Assembly (NCBI GenBank): GCA_050946775.1
Contig: JBMNVL010000003.1
Span: forward strand, 1 to 37,111
DNA: 37,111 nucleotides
Source of the DNA: UMGS1474 sp050946775
GTDB taxonomy: Bacteria; Bacillota; Clostridia; Oscillospirales; Acutalibacteraceae
Reading direction: 5' to 3'
The notes beneath the pieces were generated by a model that saw only the letters and a program-made list of their open reading frames with translations, searched no databases and had not been told where the DNA came from. A program made the position numbers and the translations under genes. This document shows positions 16,065-22,884 of this stretch, piece by piece. The number at the start of each line of letters is the position of its first letter. Within the stretch, counting starts at the first letter, position 1.

Positions 16065-16079
16065 ACCTACTCGGTAGGT
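16065..16079. promoter_or_regulatory. Palindromic operator candidate at the metY transcription start
   Basis: ACCTAC-TCG-GTAGGT is a perfect 15-base palindrome placed at the predicted +1. The position suits a repressor. Sulfur-responsive Rrf2/CymR-type or other regulators are possible, but the regulator is not identified by the sequence. Confidence 0.55.
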
Positions 16080-16105
16080 AGTTATTTAGCAAAGGATGAG
16101 ACGTC

Positions 16106-16162
16106 ATGCTTCAACGATGGGAAGGGCTATTGCGGGCCAATTTCCGCAACGGACGAATGTGA
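16106..16162 (+). CDS. 18-codon leader peptide candidate upstream of metY
   Basis: ATG at 16106-16108 and TGA at 16160-16162, with AAAGGATGAG (16091-16100) at proper SD spacing. The peptide reads MLQRWEGLLRANFRNGRM; it is basic, has no cysteine, and its last sense codon is AUG next to the stop. It lies in a different frame from metY and 56 bases upstream of it. Its 3' part lies inside two hairpins. Together these features suggest a regulatory leader ORF that couples translation to metY expression. No known family is recognised. Confidence 0.5.
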   Translation: MLQRWEGLLRANFRNGRM

Positions 16163-16195
16163 GGGGATCGCACCCTCGTCCGCCCGTTCACCCGC
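16130..16195 (+). promoter_or_regulatory. Competing hairpins in the metY leader
   Basis: Hairpin 1 pairs TTGCGG (16130-16135) with CCGCAA (16144-16149). Hairpin 2 pairs GGACGA (16151-16156) with TCGTCC (16176-16181), extended inside by GGG/CCC. Alternatively GCGGG (16132-16136) can pair with CCCGC (16191-16195), or CGGGC with GCCCG (16182-16186), which excludes hairpin 1. No T-run follows, so control of translation initiation is as likely as attenuation. No SAM or T-box riboswitch core was found. Confidence 0.45.
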
Positions 16196-16218
16196 TTAAT
16201 ATAGAAAGAGGTATTTTT

Positions 16219-17502
16219 ATGAGCAACTATAAATTCGAAACTCTGCAGCTGCACGTCGGCCAGGAACAGCCCGATCCGGCGTCCGACGCCCGTGCGGTGC
16301 CGATCTATCAGACCACCAGCTACGTGTTCCGCAACTCGGCTCACGCCGCGGCGCGGTTCGGGCTGGCCGACGCCGGCAACATCTACGGCCGGCTGACCAA
16401 CTCTACTCAGGACGTACTGGAAAAGAGAGTGGCGGCCCTTGAGGGCGGTGTGGCCGCGCTGGCGCTGGCCTCCGGCGCCGCCGCCATTACCTACACCATC
16501 GAGGCGCTGGCGCAGGCGGGCGACCACGTCGTGGCGCAGAAAACCATTTACGGCGGCAGCTACAACCTGCTGGCGCACACCCTGCCCCAGTATGGGATCG
16601 AAACCACCTTCGTCAACGCCCACGATTTGGGCGAGGTGGAGGCCGCCATCCGGCCCAACACCAAGGCGGTCTATCTCGAAACGCTGGGCAATCCCAACAG
16701 CGACATCCCGGATATCGACGCCATCGCCGCCATCGCCCACAGGCACGGTCTGCCGCTGGTGATCGACAACACCTTTGGCACGCCCTATCTGATCCGGCCC
16801 ATCGAGCACGGCGCCGATATCGTGGTCCATTCGGCCACCAAATTCCTCGGCGGCCACGGCACCACCCTGGGCGGCGTGATCGTGGACTCCGGCAAATTCA
16901 ACTGGACGCCCGAACGCTACCCCAACATCGCCGCTCCCAATCCCAGCTATCACGGAGTCGCCTTCACCGCGGCGGCCGGCGCGGCGGCTTTCGTCACCTA
17001 CATCCGCGCCATCCTGCTGCGGGATACCGGCGCCGCCATTTCCCCCTTCAACGCCTTTTTGCTGCTGCAGGGGATCGAAACCCTCTCCCTGCGGCTGGAG
17101 CGTCACGCCGAAAACACCAAAAAGGTGGTGGAGTTCCTCGCCAACCATCCCCTGGTGGAAAAGGTCAACCACCCCTCTCTGCCCGATCATCCCGACCACG
17201 CGCTGTTTGCCAAATACTTCCCGAACGGCGGCGCGTCCATCTTCACCTTCGATATCAAAGGCGGGCAAAAGGAAGCCCACGCCTTTATCGACGCGCTGGA
17301 GATCTTCTCCCTGCTGGCCAACGTGGCGGACGTGAAAAGCCTGGTGATCCACCCCGCCACCACCACCCATTCACAGCTGTCGGCCGAGGAACTGGCCGAT
17401 CAGGACATCCATCCCAATACCATCCGGCTGTCCATCGGCACCGAGCATATCGACGACATTCTGGCTGATCTGCAAAAGGGCTTCGACGCGCTGGCCAAAT
17501 GA
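16219..17502 (+). CDS. metY: O-acetylhomoserine sulfhydrylase (MetY type)
   Basis: PLP enzyme (427 residues, usual for MetY) that makes homocysteine from O-acetylhomoserine and sulfide. The N-terminus FETLQLHVGQEQPDPASDARAVPIYQTTSYVF and the substrate loop YGRLTNSTQDVLEKRVAALEGG are typical of the Cys/Met-metabolism family. The PLP lysine lies in VVHSATKFLGGHG (about Lys 209), with DNTFGTPYLIRP just before it. The C-terminal VADVKSLVIHPATTTHSQL and IRLSIGTEHIDDI support MetY over MetB/MetC. I chose the ATG at 16219-16221 with SD AGAGG; a longer in-frame start at 16096 would add 41 unconserved residues and leave its ATG too close to an SD. It has its own promoter, leader and terminator and precedes the metF-metH operon on the same strand. 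Confidence 0.93.
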   Translation: MSNYKFETLQLHVGQEQPDPASDARAVPIYQTTSYVFRNSAHAAARFGLADAGNIYGRLTNSTQDVLEKRVAALEGGVAALALASGAAAITYTIEALAQAGDHVVAQKTIYGGSYNLLAHTLPQYGIETTFVNAHDLGEVEAAIRPNTKAVYLETLGNPNSDIPDIDAIAAIAHRHGLPLVIDNTFGTPYLIRPIEHGADIVVHSATKFLGGHGTTLGGVIVDSGKFNWTPERYPNIAAPNPSYHGVAFTAAAGAAAFVTYIRAILLRDTGAAISPFNAFLLLQGIETLSLRLERHAENTKKVVEFLANHPLVEKVNHPSLPDHPDHALFAKYFPNGGASIFTFDIKGGQKEAHAFIDALEIFSLLANVADVKSLVIHPATTTHSQLSAEELADQDIHPNTIRLSIGTEHIDDILADLQKGFDALAK

Positions 17503-17515
17503 TCGCATTCTCCAC

Positions 17516-17549
17516 AAAGGCGGGAAAATCACACGATTTTCCCGCCTTT
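17516..17549 (+). terminator. Terminator after metY
   Basis: Perfect inverted repeat with arms 17516-17530 (AAAGGCGGGAAAATC) and 17535-17549 and an ACAC loop, located 14 bases after the metY stop. Confidence 0.88.
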
Positions 17550-17555
17550 GCCGTC

Positions 17556-17584
17556 TTGATTTACCGGAACGGGCGTTGTATAAT
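17556..17584 (+). promoter_or_regulatory. Sigma-A promoter of the metF operon
   Basis: TTGATT (17556-17561), a 17-base spacer and TATAAT (17579-17584), just after the metY terminator, so metF-activation protein-metH is a separate unit. Confidence 0.85.
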
Positions 17585-17612
17585 CTAAAAAAACGGGAAA
17601 GGACCGGCGTCC

Positions 17613-18491
17613 ATGAAGATCCGCGATCTATTGAAAAAAGATACCCTGTCCCTGTCGTTCGAGGTGTTTCCGCCCAAAAGCGACACGGCCTTCGACAGCG
17701 TGCGCCAAGCCACCGAAACCATCGCCGAGCTGCGTCCGTTATTCATGAGCGTCACCTACGGCGCCGGCGGCGGCACCAGCCGCTATACGCTGGATATTGC
17801 CAAAACCATCCAGGCACGCCACGGCGTGCCGACGCTGGCGCATCTGACCTGCGTCTCCTCCACCCACGAAACGGTGCGCCGCCAGATCGACGCCATCCGT
17901 CAGGCCGGGGTGGAAAACGTGATGGCGCTGCGGGGCGATCTGACCCCCGAGCTTGCCCAAAGCGACCGGGGAGAATGGACGTACCATCACGCCGCCGAGC
18001 TGGTGCGCCAGCTCAGGGAGATCGACCCCGGTTTCTGCGTCGGCGGCGCCTGCTATCCCGAGATCCATCCCGAAAGCGCCAATCAGAAGGAGGATATCCG
18101 TTTCCTCAAGGAAAAGGTGGACGCCGGGTGCGATTTTCTGACCACCCAGATGTTTTTTGACAACAACCTGTTTTTCAATTTCCTCTACAAGATCCGGGAA
18201 GCGGGGATCACCGTCCCGGTCATCCCCGGCATCATGCCCATCACCCGCGCCAATCAGGTGGAGCGCGCCATCCAATTGTCCGGCTCTTTTATGCCCCAGC
18301 GGTTCAAAAGTCTGGTGGACAAATTCGGGGACGATCCCGACGCCATGAAACAGGCCGGCATCGCTTACGCCACCGATCAGATCATCGATCTGTTCGCCAA
18401 CGGCATCACCAACGTCCACGTATACTCGATGAACAAGCCCGACGTCGCCGCCGCCATTCAGGCCAACCTGTCGGCCATTTTGGGGCGTTGA
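17613..18491 (+). CDS. metF: Methylenetetrahydrofolate reductase
   Basis: FAD enzyme of 292 residues that reduces 5,10-methylene-THF to 5-methyl-THF, the methyl donor for MetH. It has the TIM-barrel signature set of the family: SFEVFPPKSD with the catalytic Glu17, VTYGAGGGTSRYTLD, AHLTCVSSTHE, NVMALRGD (about 106-113), CVGGACYPEIHPE and FLTTQMFFDNN, then IPGIMPITR. The SD (GGGAAAGGA) sits before the ATG at 17613. The next gene begins 2 bases after the stop. It is a monofunctional cytoplasmic enzyme. Some Clostridial MetF proteins pair with MetV, but no metV is visible here, so an ordinary NAD(P)H-dependent type is more likely. Confidence 0.95.
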   Translation: MKIRDLLKKDTLSLSFEVFPPKSDTAFDSVRQATETIAELRPLFMSVTYGAGGGTSRYTLDIAKTIQARHGVPTLAHLTCVSSTHETVRRQIDAIRQAGVENVMALRGDLTPELAQSDRGEWTYHHAAELVRQLREIDPGFCVGGACYPEIHPESANQKEDIRFLKEKVDAGCDFLTTQMFFDNNLFFNFLYKIREAGITVPVIPGIMPITRANQVERAIQLSGSFMPQRFKSLVDKFGDDPDAMKQAGIAYATDQIIDLFANGITNVHVYSMNKPDVAAAIQANLSAILGR

Positions 18492-18493
18492 CG

Positions 18494-19162
18494 ATGGACG
18501 TGGTGCGTTTGAGCCGCCTGGATCCGCCGCCGGTCAACCAAGACGAGATCCGCCGCTACGCCGGCGCACGGCAGAGCGATCCCGCGCTGGAAGCCGTGAT
18601 CGACGGCTGTCTTAAGGAGATCGGCGGGCAGTTGACCTACGCCGTCTGCTGGCGGCGTTTTGCGGTGGCCGCGCGGGAAGACGAGACCGATCTCGGCTTC
18701 GCCAAATGGCGATCCCGCGATCTGGCCCGGTATCTGGACGGCTGCGAGGAAGCGATCGCCTTCGCCGCTACCGTCGGAATGGCGCCCGACCGGATGATCG
18801 CCCGTTATCAGGCGGTCTCACCCGCCCGGGCGCTGGTTTTCCAGGCGATCGGCACCGAACGGATCGAAAGCCTGTGCGACGCGTTTTGCGGCAAACTGAC
18901 CGCCGCGCTGGAAGCGGAAGGGCGGTATGCCAAGCCCCGGTTCAGCCCCGGCTACGGCGATTTGCCGCTTGGCTCCCAGCGGGATCTGTTCGGCCTGCTG
19001 GACTGCGAACGGCGGCTGGGACTGACCCTCAACGGCAGTTTGCTGATGTCCCCGTCCAAATCGGTCACCGCCCTGATCGGGATCAGCCGAACGCCCTGCG
19101 TCCGGCCGACGGCCGGGTGCGCTTTTTGCGACAGCGCCGCGTGTCCCTTTCGGCGGGAATAG
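18494..19162 (+). CDS. MetH reactivation-domain protein (stand-alone Met_synt_B12 domain)
   Basis: Protein of 222 residues corresponding to the C-terminal S-adenosylmethionine-binding activation domain of cobalamin-dependent methionine synthase, here as a separate gene. Recognition marks are ARALVFQAIGTERIESL, the RFSPGYGDLPLGSQ loop and the SPSKSVTALIGIS motif that contact SAM in MetH. A short cysteine cluster, CAFCDSAACPF, ends the chain; it is common in Clostridial relatives (from memory) and has no known function. I chose the ATG at 18494, 2 bases after the metF stop, over a TTG two codons earlier. metH starts 9 bases downstream. It presumably re-methylates inactive cob(II)alamin MetH in trans, with a reductant that is not encoded here. 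Confidence 0.92.
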   Translation: MDVVRLSRLDPPPVNQDEIRRYAGARQSDPALEAVIDGCLKEIGGQLTYAVCWRRFAVAAREDETDLGFAKWRSRDLARYLDGCEEAIAFAATVGMAPDRMIARYQAVSPARALVFQAIGTERIESLCDAFCGKLTAALEAEGRYAKPRFSPGYGDLPLGSQRDLFGLLDCERRLGLTLNGSLLMSPSKSVTALIGISRTPCVRPTAGCAFCDSAACPFRRE

Positions 19163-19171
19163 GAGAACAAG

Positions 19172-21571
19172 ATGAACGTACTGGATTTTTTACAAGAGCA
19201 TATCCTCGTCCTCGACGGCGGGATGGGCACCCTGCTGCAGCAGCGGGGCTTGCAGCCGGGCGAACTGCCCGAGCGGTGGAACTTGTCCCGTCCCGACGAC
19301 GTGACCGCCATCCACCGGGCGTATTTCGACGCCGGCAGCCACGTGGTGATGACCAACACCTTCGGCGCCAACCGGCTGAAGTTTTCCGCCGGTGAATTGG
19401 ATCAAATCGTCGCCGCCGCGGTGGAAAACGCCCGCCGGGCGGCGAGGGAATCCACCGCCCGCCAGCCCAAATGGGTGGCGCTGGACGTCGGCCCGACCGG
19501 GCGGATGCTGGCGCCGTACGGCGATCTGGGCTTTGAGGAAGCGGTGGCGATCTTCGCCGACACGGTGCGCGCCGGCGTCCGCCACGGGGCGGATCTGATC
19601 GTCATCGAGACGATGAACGACAGCTACGAAACCAAGGCGGCGCTGCTGGCCGCCAAAGAAAACAGCGATCTGCCGGTTTTTGTGTCCAACGCCTACGGCG
19701 AGGACGGCAAGCTGATGACCGGCGCGTCTCCCGAGGCGATGACCGCCATGCTGGAGGGGCTGGGCGCCGACGCGATCGGGCTCAACTGCTCGCTCGGCCC
19801 GGCGGCGCTGGCGCCGGCGGCAGGGCGGTATCTGCAGGCCGCTTCGGTGCCGGTGCTGCTCAAGCCCAATGCCGGACTTCCCCGGATGGAAAACGGGCAG
19901 ACGGTCTACGACGTCGACCCGTCCGCGTTTTGCGCCGAGGTAGCGGCGCTGGTCAAACAGGGGGTGCGCATCGTCGGCGGATGCTGCGGCACCACGCCGG
20001 AGTATATCGCCGCCCTGGCCGGGGCCGTCGCCGGAATACCGCCGGCGCCCGTACAGCCCCGCACCGACACGGTGGTGTCGTCTTATACCCACGCCGTGAC
20101 CTTCGAGCAAGGGCCCGTCCTGATCGGGGAGCGGATCAACCCCACCGGCAAAAAGCGGCTGAAAGCGGCTCTGGTCGACCGGGATATGGATTATCTTTTG
20201 GGCGAAGGGATCCGCCAGCAGGAAAAGGGCGCCCATATCCTCGACGTCAACGTCGGTTTGCCCGAGATCGACGAAGCCGCCCGTCTGCCCGAGGCGGTGG
20301 CCGCCCTGCAGGCGGTGGTGGATCTGCCCCTGCAGATCGACACCGCCGATCCCGCCGCCATGGCCGCCGCTTTGCGGGTGTACAACGGCAAGCCGCTGAT
20401 CAACTCGGTCAACGGCAAAGCCGAGAGCATGGACGCCATCTTCCCCCTTGCCAAAAAATACGGCGGCGTAACGGTGGCGCTGACGCTGGACGAGCAGGGC
20501 ATTCCCGCCACCGCCGAGGGACGGCTGGCCATCGCCCGGCGGATCGTCGAAAGAGCGGCGCAATACGGCATCGGCAAGCGGGATCTGATCTTCGATCCGC
20601 TGGCGATGGCGGTCAGCGCCGATCAGAACGCCGCCAGGGAGACTCTGCGGGCGGTGAAGCTGATCCGCCAAACGCTGGGCTGTCACGTGTCGCTGGGGGT
20701 GTCCAACGTCTCCTTCGGCCTGCCCCGGCGAGAGGCGATCAACAGCGCCTTCTTCGCCATGGCGCTGCAAAACGGTCTGTCGGCCGCCATTATGAATCCC
20801 GATTCCGATGAGATGCGCAAGGTCTACTTCGCCTACCGCACCCTGCAGGGGCTGGACGACAACTGCGCCGATTATATCGCCTTTGCCGCCTCGCTGCCCC
20901 AAACGGTGACCGCCGCGCCGGCGGCGGCAACCGCCGACCCCGTCGCCCAAAAAAGCGCCCTGCAGGACGCCATCGTCAAGGGCCTGCGGGACGCGGCCGC
21001 GGCGCTGACCGGCGAATTGCTGGCCACCACGCCGCCGCTGGAGATCGTCACCGGGGAGATCATTCCGGCGCTGGACGTCGTCGGGGTGGGATTCGAGAAG
21101 AAAACGGTCTATCTGCCCCAGCTGCTGATGAGCGCCGAGGCCGCCAAGGCGGCCTTTGAGCGGATCAAGACCGCCGCCGCGACCGGCGCGTCGGGCAAAT
21201 GCGCCTTTGTGCTGGCCACCGTCAAAGGGGACATCCACGACATCGGCAAAAACATCGTCAAGCTGCTGCTGGAAAACTATGGGTTCGAGGTCCACGATAT
21301 GGGCCGGGACGTACCGCCGCAGGTGATCGCCGACGAGGTGGTGCGTATCCACGCGCCGCTGGCGGGCTTAAGCGCCCTGATGACCACCACCGTCCCGGCG
21401 ATGGAAGAGACCATCAAGCTGCTGCGGCAGGTGGCGCCCTGGTGCAGGATCGTGGTGGGCGGCGCGGTGCTGACCCAGGAATACGCCGACGCCATCGGCG
21501 CCGACCATTACGCCCACGACGCGATGGAGACGGTGCGCTACGCCGAAAAGATCAACGACACGTTGTCATAA
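19172..21571 (+). CDS. metH: Cobalamin-dependent methionine synthase lacking the activation domain
   Basis: Protein of 799 residues against about 1200 for full MetH. The homocysteine methyltransferase barrel spans about 1-300, with zinc ligands Cys206 (GLNCSLGP) and Cys271-Cys272 (GGCCGTTPEY). The pterin-binding barrel spans about 315-570 (ERINPTGKKRLKAAL, HILDVNVGLP, INSVNGK, SLGVSNVSFGLP). The B12 cap and Rossmann domain span about 590-799, with the cobalamin signature DIHDIGKN (His689 as lower axial ligand) and VVGGAVLT. The fourth (activation) domain is supplied by the gene 9 bases upstream. The SD AGGAG sits before the ATG. It closes the metF operon and is followed by a long terminator. 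The frame is complete and no cobalamin riboswitch is visible. Confidence 0.96.
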   Translation: MNVLDFLQEHILVLDGGMGTLLQQRGLQPGELPERWNLSRPDDVTAIHRAYFDAGSHVVMTNTFGANRLKFSAGELDQIVAAAVENARRAARESTARQPKWVALDVGPTGRMLAPYGDLGFEEAVAIFADTVRAGVRHGADLIVIETMNDSYETKAALLAAKENSDLPVFVSNAYGEDGKLMTGASPEAMTAMLEGLGADAIGLNCSLGPAALAPAAGRYLQAASVPVLLKPNAGLPRMENGQTVYDVDPSAFCAEVAALVKQGVRIVGGCCGTTPEYIAALAGAVAGIPPAPVQPRTDTVVSSYTHAVTFEQGPVLIGERINPTGKKRLKAALVDRDMDYLLGEGIRQQEKGAHILDVNVGLPEIDEAARLPEAVAALQAVVDLPLQIDTADPAAMAAALRVYNGKPLINSVNGKAESMDAIFPLAKKYGGVTVALTLDEQGIPATAEGRLAIARRIVERAAQYGIGKRDLIFDPLAMAVSADQNAARETLRAVKLIRQTLGCHVSLGVSNVSFGLPRREAINSAFFAMALQNGLSAAIMNPDSDEMRKVYFAYRTLQGLDDNCADYIAFAASLPQTVTAAPAAATADPVAQKSALQDAIVKGLRDAAAALTGELLATTPPLEIVTGEIIPALDVVGVGFEKKTVYLPQLLMSAEAAKAAFERIKTAAATGASGKCAFVLATVKGDIHDIGKNIVKLLLENYGFEVHDMGRDVPPQVIADEVVRIHAPLAGLSALMTTTVPAMEETIKLLRQVAPWCRIVVGGAVLTQEYADAIGADHYAHDAMETVRYAEKINDTLS

Positions 21572-21609
21572 AACAAAGAGGGAAGCGATCGCTTCCCTCT
21601 TTGTTTTTC
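21570..21609. terminator. Bidirectional terminator between metH and apbE
   Basis: A 38-base perfect palindrome (AAAACAAAGAGGGAAGC, GATC centre, mirror arm) has A and T runs on both sides and lies between two convergent genes. Confidence 0.92.
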
Positions 21610-22579
21610 ACTTATAAAACCCGCTCGTCGCCGACTGGGTGCCGTCGACGCGGATGAACAGGGCGTCTACCCCGTCTGTTTGCTCGATCCAAAGCTTTGC
21701 CTTTTCCTCCCCCATCACGAAGCAGGCGGTGGACAGCAGATCCCCGGTCAGCGACTCGTCCGACAGGATGGTGACCGACGCCAGCCCGTTATCCACCGGC
21801 CAGCCGGTGGCGGGATCGAGAATGTGGTGATACCGCTTGCCGTTCAGGGTAAAGCCCCGTTCGTACACGCCGGAGGTGACCACCGACCGGTCGCGCACCG
21901 CCAGGGTGGCGGCCAGCCCGTTTTCGTCCCGCGGATCCCGCACCCCCACCGAAAAGGGGGTGCCTTTTTTATCCCCGACGGCCAGGACGTTGCCGCCCAG
22001 ATCGATCAAAGCGCCCTTAACGCCCTGCCCCCGCAGATAGTCGCCCAGCCGGTCGGCGATGTACCCCTTGGCCGCGCCGCCCAGATCGATCGCCGCGGCG
22101 GGATCGTGCAGCCGCACCCGGTCGCCGTCGATCTCGATGGCGGTATAATCCACATGTTCCACCGCCTGCGCCAGTGCGTCGGCGGCGGGCAGACGTGGAT
22201 CGTCGGCGGTAAAATCCCACAGATCCATCGCCGGCGCGACGGTGATATCAAAAGCGCCGCCGCTGTCCCCGGCCGTTTTCAGCGCCGCCTGCAGCAGCGC
22301 CGCGGTATCGGGCGACACCGTCACCCACTCGCCGCCGGAGGCGTTGATGCGGGAGACGTCGCTGTCGGCAACGGTGCGGCTGAACAGCCGCTCGTAGGCG
22401 GCGATCTTTTCCAGGCAGCCGTCGAGCAGGGCTTCGTTTGCCGGATCGTAGAGCGACACCGTGACCACCGTGTCCAGTGCCGCGGCGGTACGGCTGACCG
22501 GCTTTGCCGGCGCGGCGCAGCCCGAGCAGACCGCCAGCGCCGCCGCTGTCAGCCCCGCGATCCATCGCCGTATGCGCAT
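21608..22579 (-). CDS. apbE: FAD:protein FMN transferase (ApbE), lipoprotein
   Basis: ApbE family member of 323 residues. These enzymes attach FMN covalently to threonine of exported flavoproteins (Rnf/Nqr subunits, FMN-binding domains) using FAD and Mg2+. The signal sequence with candidate lipid cysteine (AVCSGC, Cys21) points to an extracytoplasmic membrane-anchored form. Family motifs: LDTVVTVSLYD, the FSRTVADSDVSRINASGG segment, FDITVAPAMDLWDF, AIDLGGAAKGYIADRL, GALIDLGGNVLAVG, and RYHHILDPATGWPVDNGLASVTIL with the metal-binding region SLTGDLLSTACFVMG. The target flavoprotein is not in this window. The SD is unremarkable, and the start at 22577-22579 is the first ATG before the signal sequence. 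It converges with metH and shares its terminator. Confidence 0.94.
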   Translation of the reverse strand: MRIRRWIAGLTAAALAVCSGCAAPAKPVSRTAAALDTVVTVSLYDPANEALLDGCLEKIAAYERLFSRTVADSDVSRINASGGEWVTVSPDTAALLQAALKTAGDSGGAFDITVAPAMDLWDFTADDPRLPAADALAQAVEHVDYTAIEIDGDRVRLHDPAAAIDLGGAAKGYIADRLGDYLRGQGVKGALIDLGGNVLAVGDKKGTPFSVGVRDPRDENGLAATLAVRDRSVVTSGVYERGFTLNGKRYHHILDPATGWPVDNGLASVTILSDESLTGDLLSTACFVMGEEKAKLWIEQTDGVDALFIRVDGTQSATSGFYK

Positions 22580-22814
22580 ATCCTCACTGCCTTTTCATAC
22601 GGTAAACACCGAATAAATACGATCCGTCTTTCGAAATGTCATTCTGAGGAGCGCAAGCGACGAAGAATGTTATCCGGTCAAGCCGCTTTTTAAGATCCTT
22701 CGCTTCGCTCAGGATGACAAAAACAGAAATTTGTACCCTTGATCCTTGATCACAGTATAAATGATTTTTCTCCAAAACGCAACTGCGGAAAAAGCAACAG
22801 TTTTGTAACATTCG
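22580..22814. other. Gap between divergent apbE and ligase-like gene
   Basis: Divergent intergenic stretch. It holds the repeat at 22637-22719, then an AT-rich part with no convincing gene. The right end is the promoter of the O-antigen-ligase-like gene. I found no clear promoter for apbE. Confidence 0.6.
22637..22719. repeat. TGTCATTCTGAG repeat, arms in inward order
   Basis: An 83-base element with ends TGTCATTCTGAG and CTCAGGATGACA (one mismatch), inner blocks GAAGAAT and AAGATCCTTCG, and a central spacer of about 25 bases. No coding capacity. It shares all blocks with 15864-15949. Confidence 0.88.
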
Positions 22815-22843
22815 TTGCGCTGGCGGGCGGTTTGTGGTATAGT
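22815..22843 (+). promoter_or_regulatory. Promoter of the O-antigen-ligase-like gene
   Basis: TTGCGC (22815-22820), a 17-base spacer and TATAGT (22838-22843), 41 bases before the chosen ATG. Confidence 0.65.
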
Positions 22844-22884
22844 CTGCAATGGCTTATAAAAACGATGAAAAGGAGGAAGGGCCG

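Noticed and set aside
16096..16218. N-terminal extension of metY by 41 codons
   Set aside because: The extension overlaps the leader hairpins, its ATG is only a few bases from the SD, and MetY proteins begin near the ATG at 16219, which has its own SD.
16081..16218. SAM riboswitch or T-box in the metY leader
   Set aside because: None of the conserved core sequences of SAM-I or T-box leaders is present, and there is no T-run after the hairpins.
19190..21352. Minus-strand open frame of 720 codons opposite metH
   Set aside because: Composition-driven shadow; metH motifs and zinc/cobalamin ligands are on the plus strand.
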